This document shows positions 7,637-16,538 of a stretch of DNA of 64,000 bases, in pieces. Source of the stretch: JACPVF01 sp964502095 (lineage in GTDB: Bacteria > Chloroflexota > Anaerolineae > Anaerolineales > Villigracilaceae); contig CAZCUF010000004.1 of NCBI GenBank assembly GCA_964502095.1, forward strand, positions 62,001-126,000. Direction: 5' to 3'. Below the pieces are notes generated by a model, which made no database searches, was not told the DNA's origin, and saw only the letters and a program-made list of their open reading frames with translations. Within the stretch, counting starts at the first letter, position 1. Every line of letters starts with the position of its first letter. Position numbers and translations under genes: made by a program.

Positions 7637-7717
7637 TCCAATCGAAAGCGGCGATTTCGCACAACCAATACGGCCCGGGTTCAGGAGAAAATTCTGGCAA
7701 GGATAAATCATAGGATC

Positions 7718-9304
7718 ATGGATCAAGCGCTTTGGTATAAGGATGCTGTTTTTTATCAAGTATATGCACGGGCGTTCAAGGACAGTAACGGGGACGGTCA
7801 CGGCGACCTGCCGGGATTGACTGAGAAACTCGATTATCTGAAAGAATTGGGGGTGAACTGCCTCTGGCTGATGCCGATCTACCCATCGCCGCTCAAGGAT
7901 GATGGATACGATATCGCCGACTATTACAACGTGGCGGAAACGTTCGGCACATTGGACGATTTCAAAGCACTGCTCGACGCGGTTCACGCGCGCGGCATGC
8001 GCCTCATCATGGACCTGGTGCTGAATCACACCTCCGACGCGCATCCCTGGTTCCAGACCGCGCGCGCCGACCGGAACTCGTACTACCGCGATTACTACGT
8101 GTGGAGCGACACCGACAAAAAGTATGGGGACGCGCGTATCATTTTCGTCGACACCGAGTCTTCCAACTGGACCTGGGACGAACAGGCCGGTCAATTCTAT
8201 TGGCATCGTTTTTACGCCAGTCAGCCCGACCTGAATTACGACAATCCAAAAGTTCAGGAAGAAATGCTGAATGTAACGCGCTTCTGGCTCGAGCTGGGCG
8301 TGGACGGTTTCCGCGCCGATGCCGTGCCTTATCTCTTCGAACGCGAAGGCACCAACTGCGAAAACCTGCCGGAGACTCACGCCTATTTGAAAAAATTGCG
8401 CGCCTTCATGGATGAAAAATATCCGGGCCGTATTTTGCTTTGCGAAGCGAACCAATGGCCCGAAGACGTGCGTCCGTACTTCGGCGAGGGCGATGAATTT
8501 CACATGGGCTTTCATTTCCCGATCATGCCGCGCATCTTTATGGCGCTCAAAAAGGGAAGCGCCGACGATCTGCGCGAAATCCTGAAGCGCACGCCGCCCA
8601 TCCCCGAGAACTGTCAGTGGTGCATCTTCCTGCGCAATCACGATGAATTGACGCTCGAAATGGTTACGCCCGAGGAACGTCAATGGATGTGGGCGCAGTA
8701 CGCGCCCGAGCCGCGCATGCGTATTAATCTGGGCATTCGCCGCCGCCTCGCGCCCCTGCTCGATAACGATGCACGCAAGATCGAGCTTGCCAATTCATTG
8801 CTATTCACTCTGCCCGGCTCTCCGATTATTTACTATGGCGATGAAATCGGCATGGGCGACAACATTTGGCTGAAGGATCGCAACGGCGTGCGCACGCCCA
8901 TGCAATGGGATAATGAATCCAACGGCGGATTTACAACCACTGCCCCGTTCGCGCCTCTGCCCGAAGGAGATTACAGCCCGCGGCACGTCAATGTTGCGGC
9001 ACAGCGCGCCGATCCTGCTTCGCTGTTCAATTCCATCCGGCGGATGATTGCTGTCCGCAAAGAGCATCCGTCTTTTGGCTGGGGAGATTTCGCATGGCTG
9101 GATACCGGCACGAACGCGGTCGCGGCTTATACGCGCGCGTATCAGGATGAGCGCATGCTGATTCTCAATAATCTCAGCGCTCGAACGCAGACCGTACGGC
9201 TGACCGTCGGTCCGGCATCCAATGCGTTTACACGCCAAAACATATCGCCTGATGCGCTGACGCTTCAACCGCTCCAGTATCTATGGCTGATTCTGAAAAA
9301 GTAG
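7718..9304 (+). CDS. treS: Trehalose synthase (maltose alpha-D-glucosyltransferase), GH13
   Basis: 528-residue GH13 enzyme of the TreS type, which interconverts maltose and trehalose in the cytoplasm. The (beta/alpha)8 barrel motifs are intact: DLVLNHTSDAHPWF, the nucleophile Asp201 in GFRADAVPYL, the acid/base Glu243 in LLCEANQWPED, and Asp309 in LRNHDELTLEM. The TreS-like RDYYVWSDTD segment and a C-terminal beta domain follow. It has no signal peptide. Its place after the agl transporter suggests imported maltose is converted to trehalose, or trehalose is brought into metabolism. The same fold includes glucan hydrolases and isomaltulose synthases, but the motif spelling favours TreS. Confidence 0.85.
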   Translation: MDQALWYKDAVFYQVYARAFKDSNGDGHGDLPGLTEKLDYLKELGVNCLWLMPIYPSPLKDDGYDIADYYNVAETFGTLDDFKALLDAVHARGMRLIMDLVLNHTSDAHPWFQTARADRNSYYRDYYVWSDTDKKYGDARIIFVDTESSNWTWDEQAGQFYWHRFYASQPDLNYDNPKVQEEMLNVTRFWLELGVDGFRADAVPYLFEREGTNCENLPETHAYLKKLRAFMDEKYPGRILLCEANQWPEDVRPYFGEGDEFHMGFHFPIMPRIFMALKKGSADDLREILKRTPPIPENCQWCIFLRNHDELTLEMVTPEERQWMWAQYAPEPRMRINLGIRRRLAPLLDNDARKIELANSLLFTLPGSPIIYYGDEIGMGDNIWLKDRNGVRTPMQWDNESNGGFTTTAPFAPLPEGDYSPRHVNVAAQRADPASLFNSIRRMIAVRKEHPSFGWGDFAWLDTGTNAVAAYTRAYQDERMLILNNLSARTQTVRLTVGPASNAFTRQNISPDALTLQPLQYLWLILKK

Positions 9305-9419
9305 CCCATTTCGCCGCCTCCCCAAACGGATAGCTCCGCAACCCGTCAATCAGGCGATGCGGAATACAGACGCCGCTCTTACAATCCTCATATCAACTCG
9401 TGCTATAAAAGGAGCAGTC

Positions 9420-10280
9420 ATGAGCGACACAAAATCTCTTTCCGCATTTTCCGATGAAATTACCGCCGCAGTCGAAGCGGCCTCCGCCTCCACATTACTC
9501 GTAAATGCGCGCCGGCGTTACCCGGCCAGCGGCATCGCCTATGCCGCCGATCTGATTCTCACAGCTGACCACGTCGTCACGCGCGAGGAAGATCTGCGCA
9601 TTGGCCTGCCCGATGGAAAATCCCTGCCCGCGGCGATCGCTGGACGCGATCCGGGCAGTGACCTGGCACTGCTTCGCCTCAGCGAAAAAGCCCTCACCCC
9701 CGCCAAAATAGACAAGCATCCGAAAGTCGGCCAGATTGTGCTGGCATTAGGCCGTCCATCCGAGGCAGGCGTGCAAGCCTCCTTCGGGATCGTTGCCTCC
9801 ATCAACGGCCCGGCGCGCACCTGGCGCGGCGGCCTGCTGGATCAATTCCTGCAAACTGAAACCGTTCCCTATCCTGGTTTTTCCGGCGGACCATTGATCA
9901 ACGCACGCGGCGAGGTACTCGGTCTCAACACGTCCGGCCTGACGCGCGGCGAAGCGCTCACTATTCCCGTCGGCGTAGCCTGGCCCATCGCGGAAGCGCT
10001 TGCTAAACACGGCACGATCAAGCGCGGTTATCTTGGCGTGCGCACCCAACCTGTCGAAAACGGACTCCTGATTCTGTGGCTCGAAAAAGACGGCCCGGCA
10101 GACCAGAGCGGTTTATTGGTCGGCGATATTCTTGTCAAAGTCAACGGTCAATCCCTCGACGACGCGGATGCGTTATTCGCCGTCCTCAACGGCGATGTGG
10201 TTGGTAAACAAGTGGATGTGAACATTCTACGCGGCGGCCAGCCGCAGAGTCTCAAAGTCACTGTAGGCGAAAGGCGATAA
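9420..10280 (+). CDS. HtrA/DegP-like serine protease with PDZ domain, no signal peptide
   Basis: 286 residues. A trypsin-like S1C domain has the triad His51 (TADHVV), Asp81 (GSDLALLRL) and Ser155 (YPGFSGGPLI). A single PDZ domain fills about residues 200-286 (YLGVRTQPVENG, DILVKVNGQSLDDADAL). No signal peptide or membrane helix is visible at the N-terminus, so unlike DegP/DegS it may work in the cytoplasm. The start is ATG 9420 because AAAGGAG lies 6-7 bases upstream; an in-frame ATG at 9357 has no such site. The next gene starts within two bases, so the two are translationally coupled. Confidence 0.85.
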   Translation: MSDTKSLSAFSDEITAAVEAASASTLLVNARRRYPASGIAYAADLILTADHVVTREEDLRIGLPDGKSLPAAIAGRDPGSDLALLRLSEKALTPAKIDKHPKVGQIVLALGRPSEAGVQASFGIVASINGPARTWRGGLLDQFLQTETVPYPGFSGGPLINARGEVLGLNTSGLTRGEALTIPVGVAWPIAEALAKHGTIKRGYLGVRTQPVENGLLILWLEKDGPADQSGLLVGDILVKVNGQSLDDADALFAVLNGDVVGKQVDVNILRGGQPQSLKVTVGERR

Positions 10281-10281
10281 C

Positions 10282-10890
10282 TTGCCTCGTGTCCTGCTGA
10301 TCGCGCCCGTCCCTGCCATGCGCCTCGGACTGCGCGCCCTGCTCACCGACTCGGAAGTCGAGATCATCGGCGAGGCGAATCGGCTGGACTCCCCGGATAT
10401 ACACGACGCGCAGGCCGATGTCCTGATCTATGCCTCGGCCTCCGCCTCCCTCCCGGACCTCGAATCGGACTCCGTCAAAGGGGCCGCGTTCCTGCTTTTG
10501 ACCGACGACCCGCTCAACGTCCAGGCGTTGACGCGCTCACAGCTGACTTGGGGCGCGCTACCCGTGGAATCCTCCCGCGAGGAATTGCTGGCCGCCATCC
10601 ACGCCCTATCCGAGGGGTTGATCGTAGGCGCGGCGCCGTTACTGAATTCCATTTTCAATCCGAGGCCGATGCCGCAGGCCGATTCGGATATCCCGCCATT
10701 GAGCGACCGCGAAATCGAAGTGTTGGATTTGCTGGCGCAGGGTATGGCTAATAAACAGATCGCGGCCGCGTTGGGCATCAGCGAACATACCGTTAAATTT
10801 CACGTTTCGTCCATTTACACAAAACTAAATGTGACCAATCGCGCCGAGGTGGTGCGTCAAGGCGTGCGCCGCGGATTGATTGCGATTTAA
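10282..10890 (+). CDS. LuxR/NarL-type regulator with degenerate receiver domain
   Basis: 202 residues. The C-terminal LuxR helix-turn-helix is canonical (LSDREIEVLDLLAQGMANKQIA, then ISEHTVKFHVSSIYTKL). The N-terminal 120 residues have receiver length and start like one (RVLLIAPVPAMRLGLRALL). The phospho-acceptor Asp is missing from ADVLIYASAS, and the conserved Lys after the fourth strand is missing from GALPVES. It is therefore probably controlled without Asp phosphorylation. It starts at TTG 10282, two bases after the protease stop, with AAGG upstream. The target is unknown; linkage suggests protease expression or stress. Confidence 0.8.
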   Translation: MPRVLLIAPVPAMRLGLRALLTDSEVEIIGEANRLDSPDIHDAQADVLIYASASASLPDLESDSVKGAAFLLLTDDPLNVQALTRSQLTWGALPVESSREELLAAIHALSEGLIVGAAPLLNSIFNPRPMPQADSDIPPLSDREIEVLDLLAQGMANKQIAAALGISEHTVKFHVSSIYTKLNVTNRAEVVRQGVRRGLIAI

Positions 10891-10969
10891 TATGATTTAG
10901 TTTTAGCGGGGGAAGATAAACCCCGTATAATCAACAATATATCTTGCGGGACAAGAGGAGCGGCGGGGT

Positions 10970-11371
10970 ATGTTGGTGAGTTATTTTCAGGCCCACGGAG
11001 CGGGGTTTTGCTTCGGATCATTTCTGTTTTTCATAGCGCTCTGGTTATGTATAGTCATCGCTTATCGAATGAACAAACGGCTTCCCAGTCACGATGAAGA
11101 CAAACAAGATTATCACATCAGGGCCGTTTGGCTGGCGCCTCTGACGCTCTTTCCCATTCTAGCGGCCGACCTGCTCGCACTTTTGGTATTTACATTTTTC
11201 TTTGGGATATTATTGATTGCTCTTCCCTTCGGTTTAGTCTTCCCGCGCCTTCTTATCGTTGTCCTCAAATGGCTCATCGAAAAAGTACAGACCATTGGCG
11301 ATTTCTTCCTCAAGGTCAATATGAAATTACTGCGCGAGGCGGGCTTTCTCCCCATGCCTGCAAACACTTAA
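10970..11371 (+). CDS. Membrane protein of unknown function
   Basis: 133 residues with three strongly hydrophobic segments (around 12-33, 50-73 and 75-97) and an amphipathic tail. The family is not recognised. GAGGAGCGGCGGGGT precedes ATG 10970, and a TATAAT at 10926-10931 may be its -10 box, though I see no good -35. Its 3' end overlaps the end of the opposing gene by four bases. Confidence 0.6.
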   Translation: MLVSYFQAHGAGFCFGSFLFFIALWLCIVIAYRMNKRLPSHDEDKQDYHIRAVWLAPLTLFPILAADLLALLVFTFFFGILLIALPFGLVFPRLLIVVLKWLIEKVQTIGDFFLKVNMKLLREAGFLPMPANT

Positions 11372-11862
11372 GTTAATTTGCTGTTGGAATCAACGTGAAT
11401 GTGAACCGGGATCATTAGCACAAAACCAATGGCGATGATCACCTCTCCAATCAATACGCCGCTGGCCTGCCACGGACCGAAATAAGGAACGGCAGGCAGG
11501 GCTTGAGATCCCATCCCGAACACGTCTGCCATCCCCGCGAAAACCGAGATGACGTAGCCCGTACTGACCAATCGCATGCCAATATCCGCCGCGATCGTAC
11601 GCTGTATGCCTTTCCACAAGGTCAATAATCCAACATAGCCCCCCGTGCAGATCATCGCCAGGCCAACCAAAAATACAGCGATCTGCACAAAACCGACCAC
11701 AGGACTACGATCCCAGCCGAACCAACCGGGTTTGGCACCGATCAGGAACACAAACAGACCCAACAAGGTTGCGCCCAAACTCACCCGCATGCGTAAAGGT
11801 GTTGCGGAGTCGAACCGCGCCTGACCAACAGGAGAAGTGGGGTTTGGATCTTTATTCGGCAT
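11368..11862 (-). CDS. Four-helix membrane protein of unknown function
   Basis: 164 residues with a short polar N-terminus and four predicted membrane helices. I do not recognise the family. The start ATG overlaps the dipeptidase stop by one base (TAATG), so the two are translated from one message. Its 3' end overlaps the convergent gene ending at 11371. Confidence 0.6.
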   Translation of the reverse strand: MPNKDPNPTSPVGQARFDSATPLRMRVSLGATLLGLFVFLIGAKPGWFGWDRSPVVGFVQIAVFLVGLAMICTGGYVGLLTLWKGIQRTIAADIGMRLVSTGYVISVFAGMADVFGMGSQALPAVPYFGPWQASGVLIGEVIIAIGFVLMIPVHIHVDSNSKLT

Positions 11863-12956
11863 TATGAGGCCGGTAATTCCTGCATGAGACGGGTAATCCA
11901 GTTTTTACTCAGAATATTTTCAACGTCGGTCTCTGAATAACCTCGTTCGTGCAAGAGCGTACCGATCTTTTGCAAATCGGCAATCGTATCGATCTCCGGC
12001 GGCACAGATTGCACACCAAAACCGCCGTCGAAATCCGAGCCGATGCCCACGTGCCGGGAATTGCCCGCCATCTGACAAATGTGGTCGATATGCGCGATCA
12101 CGTCCGTAAGATGGACTTCGTTGCGCTGATTCGTTCCGCGCTTCCAGCCCGATTTCAAGAAAACATTGAACGGCACGACACCGATCACCCCGTTGCGTTC
12201 GATCACGCCGCGCAAAACCTGATCCGTAAACTGGCGGTTGGTCGGATAATCCGGCAAGAGCGCGCGGCAATTGCCATGCGTCGCCACAACAGGCCCGCCG
12301 TAAAAATCCAAAGCTTCCAGCGCGGCCGGTTCATCCATGTGGCTTAGATCGAGAAAAAAGTTGAAATCGGCCATCGCGGATAGAAGCGCGCGCCCGTCAT
12401 CCGTGAGCGGACCCGGCTCTCTGGTGCCGCCGCAATAACGCGTCCCAGCCCAGGCCAGGCCAATAAGCCGCAAGCCGCGCTCGAACCATTCGCCCAACTC
12501 GGACGGCGTGCGAATGCCTTCGGCGCCTTCCATTAACGGGACCAGGCCCACCGCGTGCCCGCTTTCGCTGGGAGTCTGCCATTCGTCGAGGAGCAGTTTC
12601 AAGTCCGAGGAGGAACCGAGTAAACGAAATTTATCGGGATGGGTATCGGTCAATTGATGATAACGTAGTAGTTGATCCAGATAGATTTTATAGGCTTCGT
12701 CGAATGTTCGATAAACCTGAGTCTCGCTTTCGAACAGACGCAGGCGCATCGGCGAGGCATACAAGGTGGAAAAAACCACGGCCACGCGACCGCGTTGATA
12801 ATCGGGCCAGCCGATCAGCGCCTCGCCGTTTTCAGATACGGTTTTTGTGTCCGCTTCCAGGCGGCGCGTATCCGCGGCGGAACGCGTATAGTCGCGGCCA
12901 AATGCAAACATGTTCCAGGCCAGGTCGTTATGTGCGTCAACAATGAGATTCATCAT
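11862..12956 (-). CDS. Membrane dipeptidase (peptidase family M19)
   Basis: About 364 residues, a zinc-dependent dipeptidase of the renal dipeptidase family. The metal-binding HxD is seen in VDAHNDLAWN near the N-terminus. Further metal sites are Glu in LMEGAEG, His in LDLSHM and VVATHGNCR, and the signature GIGSDFDGG. Despite its name, bacterial members are often cytoplasmic, and no signal peptide is visible here. The start is ATG 12956 or 12953, because an in-frame TTG at 12965 lies against the rpsA terminator. No ribosome binding site is visible for any of these, so the start is uncertain. Confidence 0.88.
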   Translation of the reverse strand: MMNLIVDAHNDLAWNMFAFGRDYTRSAADTRRLEADTKTVSENGEALIGWPDYQRGRVAVVFSTLYASPMRLRLFESETQVYRTFDEAYKIYLDQLLRYHQLTDTHPDKFRLLGSSSDLKLLLDEWQTPSESGHAVGLVPLMEGAEGIRTPSELGEWFERGLRLIGLAWAGTRYCGGTREPGPLTDDGRALLSAMADFNFFLDLSHMDEPAALEALDFYGGPVVATHGNCRALLPDYPTNRQFTDQVLRGVIERNGVIGVVPFNVFLKSGWKRGTNQRNEVHLTDVIAHIDHICQMAGNSRHVGIGSDFDGGFGVQSVPPEIDTIADLQKIGTLLHERGYSETDVENILSKNWITRLMQELPAS

Positions 12957-12960
12957 GATA

Positions 12961-12987
12961 AGCAAAAGCGCACCGGTTTGGTGCGCT
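12961..12987 (-). terminator. Rho-independent terminator of rpsA
   Basis: On the minus strand AGCGCACC and GGTGCGCT form an 8 bp stem around a five-base loop, followed by TTTGCTT. It lies 9 bases after the rpsA stop and just before the dipeptidase start. Confidence 0.8.
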
Positions 12988-12995
12988 CTTTGATT

Positions 12996-14261
12996 TTAAT
13001 CTTCCTGTTCGCCACCCTCGTCATCCAGCGGAGGAGGAGAAGACTCCTCGTATTCGTGGAATTCTTCGGTGAGCATTTTGAAATCCTTATCGGCAAAAGC
13101 CGCGGAATCCACTTTGCGAAGGCTGAGGCCGATGCGATGTTGTTCCGGGTCGATGCGAATGATGCGCAGTGTTTTGACATCGCCTTCCTTCAGCACTTCC
13201 TTCGGATGTTCGATGCGGTGTTCGCTGATCTCGGAAATATGGATGAGGCCTTCGATGTCGCCTTCGAGGCGGGCGAACGCGCCGAACTTGGTCAGGCGGG
13301 TGATCACGCCTTCGACGAGTTGCCCAACGCTGAATTTCTGCACGCGCGCCGACCACGGATCGTCCTGCAAAGCGCGGATCGAAAGACCGATGCGGCGTTT
13401 TTCGCGGTCGATATTGATCACTTTGACTTTGACTTCCTGCCCCACTTCGAGCATTTCCTTCGGGTGTTGAACGCGATCCCATGAAAGCTCGGAAAGATGC
13501 ACAAGCCCATCCGCGCCGTTGATATTGACGAACGCGCCAAAATCTGCCAGGCTGGTGACGCGGCCGGTATAGACCTTGCCCTCTTCGAGTTCGCCGATGA
13601 CGCGGTCTTTGATCGACTGGCGCGACTCGGTGCTGGTGGCCCGCTCGGAAAGAATCAGGCGGCGGCGGGCGCGATCCACTTCGATAATCCGTACCGAAAT
13701 CGGTTCGCCGACCATCTTCTGCCAGCGCTGTTCGGGCGTATCGCCGGTGGACATACTGCGGCGCATGGCGCTGATCTGTGAAGCCGGCACGAAACCGCGC
13801 AAACCGCCCACCGGCACAATCAAACCGCCTTTATTGAATCCGATCACCTTGCTGTCGATCACAGTTTCATCGGCGATCATCTTTTCAACGTTTTCCCAGG
13901 ATAACTGCTCTTCTGCGCGTTTAAGCGATAAGATCACATTCCCGTTGGCGTCTTCGGGATTAATGACATAAGCATTGACCTCCTGCCCCACGCGCAGTGC
14001 GGCGCGCTCATCATCGGTCAATTGTTCCAATTCGCGTCCCGCAATCACGCCTTCCGATTTGGCGCCGATGCTGACGAGAATCTGGGTCGGCCCAATGCTG
14101 GCAATCGTTCCTTTGCGAATCTCCCCAACTTGCGGTAAATCTACGCTAAGCTCCTCGCTTTGAAGAAATGATTCCATGCTTTGGATATTATTGGTGGATT
14201 CGCCCTGCGGGTTCGCTTCTGCGGCCCCCTGCCCGGACAGGGCATCATTTTGGTCAATCAC
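12996..14261 (-). CDS. rpsA: 30S ribosomal protein S1 (four S1 domains)
   Basis: 421 residues containing four consecutive S1 RNA-binding domains, at about 45-110, 128-195, 215-285 and 300-370. Repeated motifs such as GRVTSLADFGAFVNINGADGLVHLSELSW and GLSLRK are clear. Escherichia coli S1 has six domains; four is normal in many other phyla. The N-terminus is Gln/Asn-rich and the C-terminus is acidic (EDEEGG-like tail). It starts at GTG 14261 with CGGAG upstream. It is monocistronic, with its own promoter and terminator. Confidence 0.92.
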   Translation of the reverse strand: MIDQNDALSGQGAAEANPQGESTNNIQSMESFLQSEELSVDLPQVGEIRKGTIASIGPTQILVSIGAKSEGVIAGRELEQLTDDERAALRVGQEVNAYVINPEDANGNVILSLKRAEEQLSWENVEKMIADETVIDSKVIGFNKGGLIVPVGGLRGFVPASQISAMRRSMSTGDTPEQRWQKMVGEPISVRIIEVDRARRRLILSERATSTESRQSIKDRVIGELEEGKVYTGRVTSLADFGAFVNINGADGLVHLSELSWDRVQHPKEMLEVGQEVKVKVINIDREKRRIGLSIRALQDDPWSARVQKFSVGQLVEGVITRLTKFGAFARLEGDIEGLIHISEISEHRIEHPKEVLKEGDVKTLRIIRIDPEQHRIGLSLRKVDSAAFADKDFKMLTEEFHEYEESSPPPLDDEGGEQED

Positions 14262-14293
14262 TGCTGGCTCCGGTTAAGAAAAATGTAAGGCGG

Positions 14294-14322
14294 ATTATAC
14301 AAGTTAATACAGAACTTGGCAA
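14294..14322 (-). promoter_or_regulatory. Promoter of rpsA
   Basis: Read on the minus strand: TTGCCA, 17 bp, TATAAT, ending 32 bases before the rpsA start codon. Good match to a housekeeping promoter. Confidence 0.75.
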
Positions 14323-14396
14323 CCCTTGTCATTTTATGCGCATATTATGTTGAAGCTTGTGAGAGCAATAGATTCGTGAATGGGCGCGCAAAGCGG

Positions 14397-14402
14397 TATA
14401 AT
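14397..14402 (+). promoter_or_regulatory. -10 element upstream of the chelatase gene
   Basis: TATAAT lies 17 bases before the ATG at 14419. The -35 region (TTCGTG near 14374) is weak. Its presence inside the longer frame that begins at 14380 supports the start at 14419, which has CGGAG upstream. Confidence 0.45.
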
Positions 14403-14418
14403 CGCCCACGGAGTTCTC

Positions 14419-15522
14419 ATGCCCGCCATTTACCCATTTACTGCCATTGTTGGACAAGAGCGTATGAAGCGCGCTCTCATTTTGAACGCCGTAGATACCC
14501 GCATCGGCGGCGTATTGATTCGCGGCGAACGCGGCACGGCCAAATCGACCGCTGCGCGCGCGCTGGCCGCCTTATTGCCTCATGTCAAGGTTGTGCAGGA
14601 TTGCCGTTTTGGATGCGATCCCGACCGCCCCGCCACCTGGTGCACGGAATGTAAGGAGCGCGCCGCTGTGAGTGGGAAACTACCCACCGCCGAACGCGCA
14701 ACGCCTTTTGTCAATTTGCCGGTCTCCGCCACAGAAGACCGCGTCGTCGGCACGCTCGATATCGAGCAGGCCATTCAAAAAGGCGAACGCCATTTTGAGC
14801 CCGGCGTACTGGCTTCCGCCAATCGCGGGTTGTTGTACATTGACGAAGTAAACCTGCTCGACGATCACGTGGTGGATGTACTGCTCGACTCAGCCGCCAT
14901 GGGCGTCAACACAGTGGAACGCGAAGGTATCTCGTTCGCGCACCCGGCGCGCTTCATCCTCGTCGGCACGATGAACCCGGAAGAAGGCGAACTGCGCCCC
15001 CAATTACTGGATCGCTTCGCACTATCGGTGGATATCGTCGGCATTCGCGACGCCCGCGAACGAGTGCTCATCATGGAGCGCAACTTGTCGTTCGAGAAAG
15101 ACGCGGAAGCCTTCCGCAAGGAATGGATGGCGCAGGAGAAGGAACTTTCCGACAGGATCGCGCATGCCCGCGAGCTCGTCGACCGCGTCACGCATACTTC
15201 GCGCGACCTGCTTTCCATCGCCGCGCTGACTGCTTCATTGAACGTTGACGGTCACCGCGCCGATCTTGTGATCCTCAAAGCCGCGCGCGCCCAGGCCGCG
15301 TTCGAAGGCCGCACAAAGATCAACGATCACGATATCGCGTTGGCCGCAGAACTGGCCCTGCCGCATCGCATCAAACGCACGCCCTTTCAGCAGGCCGAGA
15401 TGACGACCGAGCAGTTGCAGGAGCGCATCGAACAGCTCGCAGGTCAATCGGTCCCGAGCGAATCGGAACAGGAAGAGTCCGAGTCGAAGCAACAGGGCCA
15501 GCCCGAGGAAAAAAAAACTTAA
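14419..15522 (+). CDS. Chelatase AAA+ subunit (ChlI/BchI-like), zero-frame product of a frameshifted chlD-type gene
   Basis: 367 residues in the zero frame. AAA+ ATPase of the Mg/Co-chelatase family: Walker A GERGTAKST at 36-44, a Cys-rich stretch (DCRFGC...WCTEC), Walker B GLLYIDEVNLL, and sensor GTMNPEEGELRPQLLDRF. After the helical domain comes a Gln/Glu/Ser-rich linker, which is cut by TAA right after an A9 run. A -1 shift there joins this product to the VWA frame, giving a 687-residue ChlD-type protein. The protein would power metal insertion into a tetrapyrrole. No ChlH/CobN large subunit lies in the window, so magnesium versus cobalt cannot be decided here. Confidence 0.85.
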   Translation: MPAIYPFTAIVGQERMKRALILNAVDTRIGGVLIRGERGTAKSTAARALAALLPHVKVVQDCRFGCDPDRPATWCTECKERAAVSGKLPTAERATPFVNLPVSATEDRVVGTLDIEQAIQKGERHFEPGVLASANRGLLYIDEVNLLDDHVVDVLLDSAAMGVNTVEREGISFAHPARFILVGTMNPEEGELRPQLLDRFALSVDIVGIRDARERVLIMERNLSFEKDAEAFRKEWMAQEKELSDRIAHARELVDRVTHTSRDLLSIAALTASLNVDGHRADLVILKAARAQAAFEGRTKINDHDIALAAELALPHRIKRTPFQQAEMTTEQLQERIEQLAGQSVPSESEQEESESKQQGQPEEKKT

Positions 15523-15538
15523 GTCTCGAGGATGAGAC
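15509..15538 (+). promoter_or_regulatory. Putative programmed -1 frameshift site: A9 run, stop codon and hairpin
   Basis: Nine A residues (15509-15517) are read as GAA AAA AAA ACT TAA in the zero frame. A tandem -1 slip on A AAA AAA keeps perfect pairing and enters the frame of the VWA domain. A GAGG sits just upstream. GTCTC (15523-15527) can pair with GAGAC (15534-15538) a few bases downstream of the slippery run. Transcript slippage on A9 would have the same effect. Confidence 0.7.
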
Positions 15539-16481
15539 CGAGGAAGGCGCACAGCAGGGCCGGCCCGAGCCCATGCAACAGGATGTGTTCGCACACACCA
15601 ACGCCAATTGGTGGGAAGGCGGACAAAAAATAAAGGCCGGCGAAACTTTCCAGCCGCGCAAACTCAACACCCCGCTCGATAAATTAGCCCGCAAACATGC
15701 CGGCCGCCGTTCGCTCACCAAAACGGAGCGCAAACATGGCCGTTATATCAAGGCGCGTCCCGCCGGCGATAAGCGCGATGACATCGCCTTCGATGCCACT
15801 TTTCGCGCGGCCGCGCCCTTCCAAAAACGCCGCGCCGAAAAGCGCAAACGCCTGGCGTTCGCGATCGAACGCAGTGACTTACAGCGCAAGATTCGCGTCA
15901 AGCGCGTGGCCAACCTGGTCTTATTCCTAGTGGACGCGTCGTGGTCAATGGCCGTAGCCGAGCGCATGAATGCCACCAAAGGCGCGATCCTGTCGCTTTT
16001 AACGGACGCCTATCAACGCCGCGACCGGGTCGGTTTAATCGTCTTCCAAAAAGATCGCGCCACGCTCGTCCTGTCCCCCACTAATTCCGTTCAGCTGGCA
16101 AAGCGGGCTTTGATCGACATCCCCGTCGGCGGCAAAACGCCGCTCTCCGCCGGGCTGTTCATGGCGCACGATGTGTTAACCCACGAGAAATATATTCATC
16201 CCGATGTGGAACCGCTTCTCATCGTCCTGACCGATGGGGCTGGCAACGTTTCAATTGGCACGCTCCCGCCTCAGGAGGAATCCTATCGTTTCGCCGAACT
16301 GATCGCGCAGGAGACCGTACGCTCAGTGGTGATCAACATGGAACACGCCGCCTTCGACCAGGGACTCGCTCAGCAATTGGCCGACCATCTCAAAGCGCCG
16401 TGCTATGCGCTGAGCGAACTGAAAGCGGAAAGCTTGTACCACGCTGTGCGGCAGGAAATGTCAACACCACAGAAGAAATAA
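15516..16481 (+). CDS. VWA (von Willebrand factor A) half of the ChlD-type chelatase subunit, read after a -1 frameshift
   Basis: The frame is open from the slip site through an acidic linker (LSLEDETEEGAQQ) into a basic region and a C-terminal VWA domain. The MIDAS metal site is intact: LVDASWSM, then a Thr in GGKTPLSAG and an Asp in VLTDGAGN. In chelatases this domain docks the AAA+ ring to the large subunit. The first ATG in frame (15573) has no ribosome binding site, so the region is probably made only as a fusion with the upstream AAA+ part. A separate protein is possible but less likely. Confidence 0.8.
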   Translation, partial: NLSLEDETEEGAQQGRPEPMQQDVFAHTNANWWEGGQKIKAGETFQPRKLNTPLDKLARKHAGRRSLTKTERKHGRYIKARPAGDKRDDIAFDATFRAAAPFQKRRAEKRKRLAFAIERSDLQRKIRVKRVANLVLFLVDASWSMAVAERMNATKGAILSLLTDAYQRRDRVGLIVFQKDRATLVLSPTNSVQLAKRALIDIPVGGKTPLSAGLFMAHDVLTHEKYIHPDVEPLLIVLTDGAGNVSIGTLPPQEESYRFAELIAQETVRSVVINMEHAAFDQGLAQQLADHLKAPCYALSELKAESLYHAVRQEMSTPQKK

Positions 16482-16538
16482 AGAAAAATCGGGGGGATTC
16501 TGGAATTTTCTCAACTTTAAGCCTTCTCGAATTGCCCC

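Noticed and set aside
7259..8683. 474-codon open frame on the minus strand opposite treS
   Set aside because: It lies antisense to a GH13 gene with all catalytic motifs, shows no recognisable domain, and is a codon-bias shadow.
12672..13484. Plus-strand 270-codon frame opposite the dipeptidase and rpsA
   Set aside because: It spans the rpsA terminator and two real genes on the other strand; no domain.
15573..16481. VWA region as an independently started gene
   Set aside because: The ATG has no ribosome binding site and the upstream codons are open to the A9 slip site; a frameshift fusion explains it better.
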